This document shows positions 35,148-43,616 of a stretch of 64,000 nt of DNA, one piece after another. Every line of letters starts with the position of its first letter. The stretch's first letter is position 1. Under the pieces are notes generated by a model, which saw only the letters and a list, made by a program, of their open reading frames with translations, was not told the origin of the DNA and did not search any database. Source of the DNA: Flavobacteriales bacterium 34_180_T64 (GTDB lineage: Bacteria; Bacteroidota; Bacteroidia; Flavobacteriales; Flavobacteriaceae); contig MAAR01000004.1 of NCBI GenBank assembly GCA_002162765.1, forward strand, positions 124,001 to 188,000, read 5' to 3'. A program made the translations under genes and the position numbers.

Positions 35148-36089
35148 ATGGAATTAGAAAAATTTTCGCAATTATTACTGCATCCCGAAGCTATGAGTTC
35201 TGAGGACATCAGTAACATTACTTCTGTAATTGCTGAATACCCATATTTTCAATCGGCCAGAGCGCTATATCTTAAAGGACTTAAAAATAAAGGCAGTTTC
35301 AAATACAATCAAGAATTAAAAACTACCGCTGCATACACAACAGACAGAAGTGTTTTATTTGATTATATAACGTCCGAAGCCTTTAATCAAAATGAAATCT
35401 CACAAATCATAAAGCAAAATTCAGAGCATTTAAAAGAAATTGAAGTCAACGATATTGATGATATTTCTATCCATAAAAGTGTAACTATTGATGAAGCATT
35501 AAAGCAACATATTAAAAATACGGAAGGTGTTCTTGATCCAAATTTATTTGAAGAAAAAGTATCGCCTGAAGAGGTGGTGCAATTTATTTCAGATATCAAT
35601 GAGGCTCCCAAATTACCTATACTAGAAATAGATTCTAAAAATATCCAGGAAAGACTGGAAGACAAGCTGAGTATTGGAAAACCATTAGATTTTCAAAAAG
35701 CAGAAACACATTCTTTCACAGAGTGGCTTAAAATAACAAGCTTTAAACCTATCGTTAGGCAAGAAAGTACAATTGAACCGAATACGGAATTAAAATCGGA
35801 GTCTTCAATTGAAAAAAAGTTTGATTTGATTGATAAGTTTTTAGAATCAAATCCTAAAATAACACCGAGCAGAGAATTAATGCCAACAGAACTTTCAAAA
35901 AAACCTGTTGAATTTCAACATGATGGTTTAATGACGGAAACTTTAGCCAGAATTTATTTAGAACAAAAAAACTATGATAAAGCAATTCAATCTTATAAAA
36001 TTTTAAGTTTGAAATATCCAGAAAAAAGTGGTTTCTTTGCAGACCAAATTAAAGCAGTAAATCAATTACAAGAAAATAATACCCAATAA
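35148..36089 (+). CDS. Hypothetical protein with C-terminal TPR-like motif
   Basis: 313 residues, no signal peptide. The first part (residues 1-120, MELEKFSQLLLHPEAMSSEDISNITSVIAEYPYFQSARALYLKGLKN) resembles a helical repeat. A charged, low-complexity middle follows. The last 55 residues (GLMTETLARIYLEQKNYDKAIQSYKILSLKYPEKSGFFADQIKAVNQL) form one good tetratricopeptide unit. Proteins of this kind regularly sit between lptE and secG in Flavobacteriaceae. Function unknown, perhaps a cytosolic adaptor. Confidence 0.8.
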   Translation: MELEKFSQLLLHPEAMSSEDISNITSVIAEYPYFQSARALYLKGLKNKGSFKYNQELKTTAAYTTDRSVLFDYITSEAFNQNEISQIIKQNSEHLKEIEVNDIDDISIHKSVTIDEALKQHIKNTEGVLDPNLFEEKVSPEEVVQFISDINEAPKLPILEIDSKNIQERLEDKLSIGKPLDFQKAETHSFTEWLKITSFKPIVRQESTIEPNTELKSESSIEKKFDLIDKFLESNPKITPSRELMPTELSKKPVEFQHDGLMTETLARIYLEQKNYDKAIQSYKILSLKYPEKSGFFADQIKAVNQLQENNTQ

Positions 36090-36091
36090 TA

Positions 36092-36445
36092 ATGAATACG
36101 TTTACAATATTTTTAATTCTTATCGTGCTAGTCGCATTTTTATTAGTTGTCGTAATTATGGTACAAAATCCTAAAGGCGGCGGATTATCATCTTCATTTG
36201 GTGGAGGTGGTAGCCAGCAAGTAGGTGGTGTCAAAAAAACAGGTGACTTTTTAGATAAAAGTACTTGGGCTTTAGCAACGCTCTTATTAGCATTAATATT
36301 AGCTTCTAATTTAGCAATTCCTGGAGCAGGAGGATCAGATATAGAATCTAAAGCATTAGACACAAGTGACGTGCCTGCACAAACAATTCCAGCTCCAACA
36401 CCAACAACTGCTGATGATGCAGCAACATCTGGTGATTCTATTTAG
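36092..36445 (+). CDS. secG: Preprotein translocase subunit SecG
   Basis: 117 residues, starting 2 bases after the preceding stop. Two TM helices (about 3-24 and 57-75) flank a Gly-rich loop (NPKGGGLSSSFGGGGSQQVGGVKKTGDFLDKSTW), the signature of SecG. The extended acidic/Thr-rich tail after TM2 is typical in Bacteroidota. It assists SecYEG in protein export. A terminator follows before groES. Confidence 0.95.
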   Translation: MNTFTIFLILIVLVAFLLVVVIMVQNPKGGGLSSSFGGGGSQQVGGVKKTGDFLDKSTWALATLLLALILASNLAIPGAGGSDIESKALDTSDVPAQTIPAPTPTTADDAATSGDSI

Positions 36446-36467
36446 AAAGCTTAGTATAACATATATT

Positions 36468-36499
36468 AAAAATGCCAACCTACAACGTTGGCATTTTTT
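36468..36499 (+). terminator. Terminator after secG
   Basis: A 12-bp stem (AAAAATGCCAAC and its complement) with a short loop and T6 run separates the miaB-secG transcript from groES, so groESL must have its own promoter. Confidence 0.85.
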
Positions 36500-36502
36500 A
36501 TT

Positions 36503-36519
36503 ACTGAAACTTTGTCAGT
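36503..36519 (+). promoter_or_regulatory. Motif ACTGNNACTTTGTCA upstream of groES
   Basis: ACTGAAACTTTGTCAGT contains the same 15-base pattern found upstream of miaB and also forms an imperfect inverted repeat (ACTGA-N7-TCAGT). It lies 12 bases before the GG of the -24 element, closer than a classical enhancer, so it may be a stress-factor operator or a proximal activator site. Confidence 0.4.
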
Positions 36520-36528
36520 GATAATCAA

Positions 36529-36544
36529 TTGGCACATTTTTAGC
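36529..36544 (+). promoter_or_regulatory. Sigma-54-like promoter of groESL
   Basis: TTGGCACATTTTTAGC fits TGGCAC-N5-TTGC with one mismatch and has the required GG-N10-GC spacing (36531-36532, 36543-36544). Expected start near 36556, 40 bases before the groES ATG. No convincing TAnnTTTG promoter is seen in this gap. Confidence 0.6.
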
Positions 36545-36562
36545 TTAATGCTTAAGCATTAA
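36545..36562. promoter_or_regulatory. 18-bp perfect palindrome at the groES start site
   Basis: TTAATGCTTAAGCATTAA is perfectly self-complementary and straddles the predicted transcription start of groESL. It could be a repressor operator; AT-rich context makes it less improbable than usual, but 18 bases without mismatch is notable. Confidence 0.5.
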
Positions 36563-36595
36563 AACAATTTTAATTAATCAAAAACATATAACAAA

Positions 36596-36871
36596 ATGGG
36601 ATTAAATATTAAACCATTAGCAGATAGAGTTCTTATTGAACCTGTTGAAGCTGAAACTAAAACTGCTTCGGGGATTATTATTCCGGATAACGCCAAAGAA
36701 AAACCTCAACAAGGTAAAGTTATGGCTATTGGTAAAGGAACTAAAGATGAACCAATGACAGTAAAAATTGGTGACAAAGTACTTTACGGAAAGTATACAG
36801 GAACAGAACTTAAACTAGAAGGAAAAGACTATTTAATCATGCGAGAAAGTGATATTCTTGCAATTGTTTAA
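36596..36871 (+). CDS. groES: Co-chaperonin GroES
   Basis: 91 residues with the whole Cpn10 sequence pattern: [43 protein letters not shown] with the mobile loop ([19 protein letters not shown]), then [32 protein letters not shown]. It caps GroEL to form the folding chamber. groEL follows after 18 bases. The upstream region carries a -24/-12 promoter candidate rather than the standard TAnnTTTG form. Confidence 0.98.
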   Translation: MGLNIKPLADRVLIEPVEAETKTASGIIIPDNAKEKPQQGKVMAIGKGTKDEPMTVKIGDKVLYGKYTGTELKLEGKDYLIMRESDILAIV

Positions 36872-38521
<1,650 letters not shown>

Positions 38522-38540
38522 TATTAAATCCTATATATAA

Positions 38541-38573
38541 AAAAGCCTTAGATACTTATCTAAGGCTTTTTAT
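38541..38573. terminator. Terminator after groEL
   Basis: A stem of about 13 bp (AAAAGCCTTAGAT with its complement) with a short loop and T run. It can also serve the converging HMBD lipoprotein gene on the minus strand. Confidence 0.9.
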
Positions 38574-38606
38574 TTTTTGAATTCAATACTTAGAATAGTC
38601 TTATTT

Positions 38607-38924
38607 TTAATGCTCTCCGTGTACTGAGTCTTTATCGTGATCATGATGACCCTCTTTGTCATGTTCCATTTCATGCACAGCATCACTCTTAGCGTCTTCG
38701 ACTTTTTTAAGAACCATCTTACAAACTGGGCAATTCGATTCTTCCACATAAGTTTTCCCTTTCTCACAGTCCATCGGACAAACATATGCATCATGCATTA
38801 CTAATTCATCTTCTTCATGATTATGAGACGCCTCAGTTTGTGTTTCTTTTTTAGTATCTCTACATGAAAATGCAATGACTGTAAGACCAAAACATAGTGC
38901 AAATAATAAAACTACTCTTTTCAT
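38607..38924 (-). CDS. Heavy-metal-binding-domain lipoprotein
   Basis: 105 residues. Lipoprotein signal (FGLTVIAFSCRDT). The HMBD motif YVCPMDCEKGKTYVEESNCPVCKMVL, with CPMD and CPVCKM, is seen at about residues 48-72; the same motif occurs at the N-terminus of CopA/CusB-type metal efflux proteins. The C-terminus is His/Asp-rich (HEMEHDKEGHHDHDKDSVHGEH). It probably buffers copper or another soft metal at the outer membrane. It lies 16 bases downstream of the HMA gene. Confidence 0.9.
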   Translation of the reverse strand: MKRVVLLFALCFGLTVIAFSCRDTKKETQTEASHNHEEDELVMHDAYVCPMDCEKGKTYVEESNCPVCKMVLKKVEDAKSDAVHEMEHDKEGHHDHDKDSVHGEH

Positions 38925-38940
38925 ATCAAATGGATATTCT

Positions 38941-39297
38941 TTAATTCTTATGCTCTTCTTTTACCTCATCATTTCTATATTTACAACATGCATGTACACT
39001 ATTGTAAGCTTCATCAGTTGCTTTCAATTCTTTTGTATCGTGCCCCACAGCAACGATACTAGCTTGAATTGTTTTTAAATCTGTCTTACGCTCATCATAA
39101 ATCAGCTTTAATTCATGTGTTTTCACATTCCATACGGCCGATTTAACGCCTTTGGTTTTAATGCATGCTTTTTCAATTCGCGCTTTACACATCATACAAA
39201 CACCATCAACTTCTATTGTTGCCTTTGCATTTTTATTTTGAGCAAATGACATGGCACTTATAAGCACCACACTTAAAACTACTATAATCTTTTTCAT
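38941..39297 (-). CDS. Exported HMA-domain (MerP-like) metal chaperone
   Basis: 118 residues with a signal peptide (VVLSVVLISAMSFAQNKN). The heavy-metal-associated fold follows: ATIEVDGVCMMCKARIEKACIKTKGVKSAVWNVKTHELKLIYDERKTDLKTIQASIVAVGHDTKELKA, with CMMC as the metal-binding CxxC. Extra cysteines occur near the C-terminus (HACCKY). Being exported, it would shuttle copper or a related ion in the periplasm. The start lies 1 base from the TonB receptor stop. Confidence 0.9.
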   Translation of the reverse strand: MKKIIVVLSVVLISAMSFAQNKNAKATIEVDGVCMMCKARIEKACIKTKGVKSAVWNVKTHELKLIYDERKTDLKTIQASIVAVGHDTKELKATDEAYNSVHACCKYRNDEVKEEHKN

Positions 39298-39298
39298 A

Positions 39299-41539
39299 TT
39301 ATTCTATTTTAAATCTTAATCCTGCGTAATAACTACTTCCAAATATTGGACCATAAACAAATGTTGTGTCAAAATGTGAACCAAAAGGGTCGTCTGTTCC
39401 GACAATTGGATTATTCTGTTTTACATTGGTAATGTTTTCACCTCCTAAATATACTTCAAATTTTCTAGAAAATACTTTTGTAATCTGTGTATTCAAAGTC
39501 GCCAATGTTGGTGTTTGCTTTGGCAACTGATATTGGATAGGATTTGTTTCGGTTGAAGAAAAACGCTGCTCACCTAACCAATTAAACGTGGCATCAAACT
39601 TCCAATGTGATTGTTCACCTTCTTTCAAGTGGGTTTCATAAGATGCATTTGCAAACACACGATGTTTAGGCGTTAATGGTTTGATCAGCTTCCCACTATT
39701 ATACTGGGTTTTAACATCATAATATTTATATGCTAATCTCAAATCAACATTCGCTAAAACATTATAATTCAACTCGGCTTGAAAACTATTTGCATAACTA
39801 TCTCCATTTAAATTATAAAAATTAACCTCTTGAGGATTTTCATAATCTACGACAACTTGGTTTTGAAAATCTGTTCTATAATAATCCAGAGTGAAATCTG
39901 CTTTACGATTAAATAAATTGAAACCTTGCAGAAATGACACACCATAATTCCATGCAATCTCAGGGTCTAAGCCATAAATTTCACCACTAGTATTTAAAAT
40001 ATTAATAGTTCGTGATGTGGCAAACATTCTCTGGTTTTCTGTAAAAATATTGGCACTTCGTTTTCCACGTCCAAATGAAGCTCGTAACGCAGATTTCTCC
40101 CAGGGTGTATATCTGGCATGAACTCTAGGAGTCACGAAGGTTCCTAATAAATTATGCGTATCAATTCTTAGACCAGCTGTTACTGTCAGGGCTTCTAAAT
40201 TATCATAGGAGTATTCAAAAAATGTACCTGCAGAATATTCATTTCTTCCATAATCCAAGGTATTAACCATTTCGTCATAATGGTCATACGTATAGCTTAA
40301 TCCCATTTTTACCTTATGTCTAGAATCTCCAATTATGGTATTATAAATAGCATTTGTATAGATGCTATTATGCAAAATATCATATGCGTTCAATCCAAAA
40401 TATGAGTCTTGATTATGACTACTAAAAGCGACTTGAAATCCTACAGTCTGATAAGGGATCTCAGGGTTAACGTATCCTAATTTAGCTGAAACTTCAAAAC
40501 GCCTAGTATCAATTTCACTTCCCCAAGCGTTCGTTGTTAATTTATCGGTATCCGGATTAAAACTAACCTGACCCGTTTGCTTTTCATCATTCAAAAATCT
40601 AAAGTTTATAAAGCTCACGAATCCTTTTTCGGCATTGGTATATTGCCAACGATTCATAACATTTATTTGTTTCGCCAATGGCATATCTAAAAAACTATCG
40701 TTGTTTTTGTCAAACTTTTTATCTCTTCGATTTCCATGGAGATATAATCCAGTACTCCATCTATTACTGACTTTAGTATTTAAATGTGTATTTAACTCAA
40801 TACGACCATTGGCATTTGCATATGCATTTACAAATAGTTGGTCGTCCAATGTTGGTTTTTGTAGTTCAGCATTTATTTGACCGGCTATACTTTCATAACC
40901 ATTAACAACACTTCCTGCCCCTTTAGTTATTTGAATACTTTGCACCCAAGTCCCTGGAATAAAACTTAATCCATAGGCTTGAGAAGCACCACGAATAGAT
41001 GGAATATTTTCTGTAGCAATTAAAATATATGGACTGGTTAAGCCTAGCATTTTGATTTGTCGCGTTCCTGATATTGCATCCGCAAAATTAACATCAATAG
41101 AAGGGTTCGTTTCAAAGCTTTCCGACAAATTACAGCATGCCGCTTTTAGCAATTCCTTACTGCTTACAGTAAATACATTTTGCGCTTTTAAATACGATTT
41201 TGCAGTAGCCTGTTTTCTAGATGTTACTGTTACTTCGCCAAGTTCACTAGAAGGTCTTAACCAATGTTGAATCACATTTGGTTCAGTAATAGTTAGGGTA
41301 TCTGTTGTAAAACCCACATAACTTATCACGAGTTTTGTGTATGATTTTTTATATGGGATCACAAACTCCCCATCAATATCGGTTACAACGCCAACCGCAG
41401 TATCTAACCAATAGACATTTGCTCCTGGCAAACCTATCTGTTCATTTTTATCATTTGCTTCCATTACCATTCCGCTTATACTGTCTTGAGAGAAAAGCAT
41501 TATTGGGCATAATAATAGAAAATATAATATGTTTTTCAT
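39299..41539 (-). CDS. TonB-dependent outer-membrane receptor of the metal cluster
   Basis: 746 residues. Signal peptide (YFLLLCPIMLFSQ), an N-terminal carboxypeptidase-regulatory-like beta domain (GMVMEANDKNEQIGLPGANVYWLDTAVGVVTDIDGEFVIPY), the plug (VTVTSRKQATAKSYLKAQNVFTVSSKELLKAACCNLSESFETNPSIDVNFADAISGTRQIKMLGL) and a 22-strand barrel ending GSSYYAGLRFKIE. The plug contains a vicinal Cys-Cys (AACCNLSESFE). With HMA and HMBD proteins downstream and HYC_CC_PP upstream, copper or a similar metal is the likely cargo. Confidence 0.92.
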   Translation of the reverse strand: MKNILYFLLLCPIMLFSQDSISGMVMEANDKNEQIGLPGANVYWLDTAVGVVTDIDGEFVIPYKKSYTKLVISYVGFTTDTLTITEPNVIQHWLRPSSELGEVTVTSRKQATAKSYLKAQNVFTVSSKELLKAACCNLSESFETNPSIDVNFADAISGTRQIKMLGLTSPYILIATENIPSIRGASQAYGLSFIPGTWVQSIQITKGAGSVVNGYESIAGQINAELQKPTLDDQLFVNAYANANGRIELNTHLNTKVSNRWSTGLYLHGNRRDKKFDKNNDSFLDMPLAKQINVMNRWQYTNAEKGFVSFINFRFLNDEKQTGQVSFNPDTDKLTTNAWGSEIDTRRFEVSAKLGYVNPEIPYQTVGFQVAFSSHNQDSYFGLNAYDILHNSIYTNAIYNTIIGDSRHKVKMGLSYTYDHYDEMVNTLDYGRNEYSAGTFFEYSYDNLEALTVTAGLRIDTHNLLGTFVTPRVHARYTPWEKSALRASFGRGKRSANIFTENQRMFATSRTINILNTSGEIYGLDPEIAWNYGVSFLQGFNLFNRKADFTLDYYRTDFQNQVVVDYENPQEVNFYNLNGDSYANSFQAELNYNVLANVDLRLAYKYYDVKTQYNSGKLIKPLTPKHRVFANASYETHLKEGEQSHWKFDATFNWLGEQRFSSTETNPIQYQLPKQTPTLATLNTQITKVFSRKFEVYLGGENITNVKQNNPIVGTDDPFGSHFDTTFVYGPIFGSSYYAGLRFKIE

Positions 41540-41612
41540 TAAAATTTATTTGATGTGTAAGTAAATTGTATCGAGTTATCAATACTTGAATACATGAAAT
41601 TCTACGTATACA

Positions 41613-42026
41613 TCAAATGACAAATACTTGGTCCAACACTTGAATATCGGTAACCAAATTTGGAGGAGAATAATTTTTATGTGGAATGATTTGCTTAGGC
41701 AAACCTTCATATAGATTTATATATGAATAAATAAAAGAAGTGAATATTAACTGTTGTTCTAAGTCAAAATCATCAAATGAGGTGAATTTTAGTACGTCTT
41801 GTCCATGCATAAATTCAATTTCATCTTTACAGCAACTCTTTTTAATTAATTTAGATGGCTCTATTTCTGAAGGTGCCATTCCACAATTTTCAGCTTCTGT
41901 AAAAATAGATACGTCAATCAATACATCGCCACAATAATGCTTTTCTATAGTAAAAGACACTGTAGAAAGTAACACCAAAATTGCAAGTGCAATCGAAAAC
42001 ACATTATGTAATACTTGTTTTATCAC
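41613..42026 (-). CDS. HYC_CC_PP family protein
   Basis: 137 residues. N-terminal signal/TM (VFSIALAILVLLSTVSF). The family-defining elements are in order: HYCGDVLIDVSIF (HYC), SCCKDEIEFMHG (CC) and YSPPNLVTDIQVL (PP). The family is Bacteroidota-specific and usually lies beside TonB receptors and HMA proteins, as here. The Cys/His content suggests metal binding in the periplasm. 73 bases separate it from the receptor gene. Confidence 0.9.
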   Translation of the reverse strand: MIKQVLHNVFSIALAILVLLSTVSFTIEKHYCGDVLIDVSIFTEAENCGMAPSEIEPSKLIKKSCCKDEIEFMHGQDVLKFTSFDDFDLEQQLIFTSFIYSYINLYEGLPKQIIPHKNYSPPNLVTDIQVLDQVFVI

Positions 42027-42084
42027 GATGCAAAGATACTAAAAAATGAATATTTGTATTACATTTTTCAAAAGCCTTAACATA

Positions 42085-42513
42085 TCATTGCTTCAATTTA
42101 TAATAATAAAAAGCAGGTAGCAAAAGCAATAAAAAAATAGGTTGAATGAGAAATCTTCTGAAATTGAAAAACAGATAATAATCTTCCTGCCTTGGATTGA
42201 TAACGAAATATAAAAATATTCCCAATAAAGCTACAAAGGCAATAGCGTACATATAAGCCGAAAATTTAATTATAGACGTATCCTTAAAAAATAAATAGAG
42301 AATTGCGAGTGAGATTAAAGCATTCAAAAAATATCGCAAACTTGTGAATAATGTTAGTTTTAAGATCTCTCTTCTTGGAAAATCCATATGTAAGTAATCA
42401 CTTTTAAAAAACAACAAATAGGGATCGTAAAATAATTCGTTTTCAAAAACTCGTATTAACACCAATAACCCAAATAAAGCAAGAAGTAATATGTATTTAA
42501 AAGGATCAGTCAT
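42085..42513 (-). CDS. Exosortase F-associated membrane protein
   Basis: 142 residues with four hydrophobic segments and the conserved motif RVFENELFYDPYLLFFKSDYLHMDFPRREILKLTLFTSLRYFLNALISLAIL, which marks the partner of XrtF in Flavobacteriaceae. The start overlaps the xrtF stop by 8 bases. The role in exosortase processing is unknown. Confidence 0.88.
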   Translation of the reverse strand: MTDPFKYILLLALFGLLVLIRVFENELFYDPYLLFFKSDYLHMDFPRREILKLTLFTSLRYFLNALISLAILYLFFKDTSIIKFSAYMYAIAFVALLGIFLYFVINPRQEDYYLFFNFRRFLIQPIFLLLLLPAFYYYKLKQ

Positions 42514-43066
42514 TTTTGCTTTTTAATTTAGAAAAGCGATTTACCCAAAACATCCATAACAAAAACACCATCCCGTAAATAATTAAAGGAAAAATCACAA
42601 TATGCAATATTTCACGACGCCATGGATAATGAAACAAACCTATTGAAAGAATAGCAATTCGAAATAGGTTGACAGTATATAATAATACACTTCCTGTCAA
42701 TATATATAAAAATGTCACTTTAAATTTACCAGCAAATGCTATCATAAATGACACAAACAAAATTATAACACTAATAGAATTGCAGCCCTCTACTACTCTA
42801 GCAACAAATTTGTTGTTAATTAGAATTTTCATAGAAGGTTCATTAGCATGTGACACTACCTTTGCATCATAACCAAAACTCTGTATTAAATAATTACTCT
42901 GATCTGCGACTAAATTCGTGAAATAATCAGGATAATACTTTGTACCATCTGAATGGTCTAAATAAAATTTATAGGCTACAGACAATAACAAATACACTAT
43001 CAAAAATGTCAGAATAAATCTAACTACCGCTTTATATTTTACTAGGAGATCTTTCAATAATTTCAC
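42506..43066 (-). CDS. xrtF: Exosortase family protein XrtF
   Basis: 186 residues with about five TM segments. The transpeptidase-like catalytic residues are Cys95 in VVEGCNSIS, Arg136 in VNLFRIAIL and His155 in REILHIVIFP, in the order and spacing of exosortases/archaeosortases. Exosortases cleave a C-terminal sorting signal (in XrtF the motif is not firmly known) and attach proteins to a carrier or the envelope. Coupled to the partner gene by an 8-base overlap. No EPS cluster is nearby. Confidence 0.92.
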   Translation of the reverse strand: MKLLKDLLVKYKAVVRFILTFLIVYLLLSVAYKFYLDHSDGTKYYPDYFTNLVADQSNYLIQSFGYDAKVVSHANEPSMKILINNKFVARVVEGCNSISVIILFVSFMIAFAGKFKVTFLYILTGSVLLYTVNLFRIAILSIGLFHYPWRREILHIVIFPLIIYGMVFLLWMFWVNRFSKLKSKND

Positions 43067-43101
43067 TTATAATTCATTATAAAATTATACAAATTGTAGC
43101 A

Positions 43102-43130
43102 TTGAAAATGACACTTTTTAAATACTTTTG
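43102..43130 (+). promoter_or_regulatory. Bacteroidota-type promoter of the GAF/fRMsr gene
   Basis: TTG (43102-43104) and TACTTTTG (43123-43130) separated by 18 bases match the housekeeping elements. Transcription would begin just before the ATG at 43147, giving a very short leader. Confidence 0.65.
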
Positions 43131-43146
43131 CAAAAACTTTTGAACA

Positions 43147-43608
43147 ATGACATTTGAAGCTCTTAAACCTAAAATTGAGACCATAACATCAGCTACTTCT
43201 ACAGATTTAAGTTTTGATGAGAAACTATTACAAATCTGTCAATTACTGGAATCACAGGTATCTTATTACAATTGGGTAGGCTTCTATTTTAAAAACGGGG
43301 ATAAGAACGAATTGAAGCTAGGTCCTTATGTAGGAGATCCTACAGATCACACTATTATTCCATTTGGGAAAGGCATTTGCGGACAAGTTGCTATCAGTAA
43401 CGAAAATTTTGTGGTTCCAGATGTTGCCGCTCAAGACAATTATATTGCTTGTAGTATAACAGTTAAGGCAGAAATAGTAATTCCCATTTTTGTGAATGGT
43501 GAAAACATTGGTCAGATAGATATTGATTCTAATACGATCGATCCATTTACAAAGGAAGACGAACGCTTCTTAGAATATATTTGCAATAAAGTTTCTGAAT
43601 TAATGTAA
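43147..43608 (+). CDS. GAF-domain protein, free methionine-(R)-sulfoxide reductase-like
   Basis: 153 residues. The GAF fold and YebR pattern are clear: NWVGFYFKNGDKNELKLGPYVGDPTDHTIIPFGKGICGQVAISNENFVVPDVAAQDNYIACSITVKAEIVIPIF...IGQIDIDSNTIDPFTKEDERFLE. Two of the three fRMsr cysteines are present, in GICG and in YIAC, with the expected 24-residue spacing. The third, ten residues before GICG, is His. Two Cys suffice for catalysis in related enzymes, so reductase activity is likely but not certain. Confidence 0.85.
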   Translation: MTFEALKPKIETITSATSTDLSFDEKLLQICQLLESQVSYYNWVGFYFKNGDKNELKLGPYVGDPTDHTIIPFGKGICGQVAISNENFVVPDVAAQDNYIACSITVKAEIVIPIFVNGENIGQIDIDSNTIDPFTKEDERFLEYICNKVSELM

Positions 43609-43616
43609 GGTGTCCT

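Noticed and set aside
42506..43066. Type IX secretion or EPS cluster around XrtF
   Set aside because: Neighbours are a metal cluster, a GAF protein and a permease; no Wzx, Wzy or glycosyltransferase genes are adjacent.
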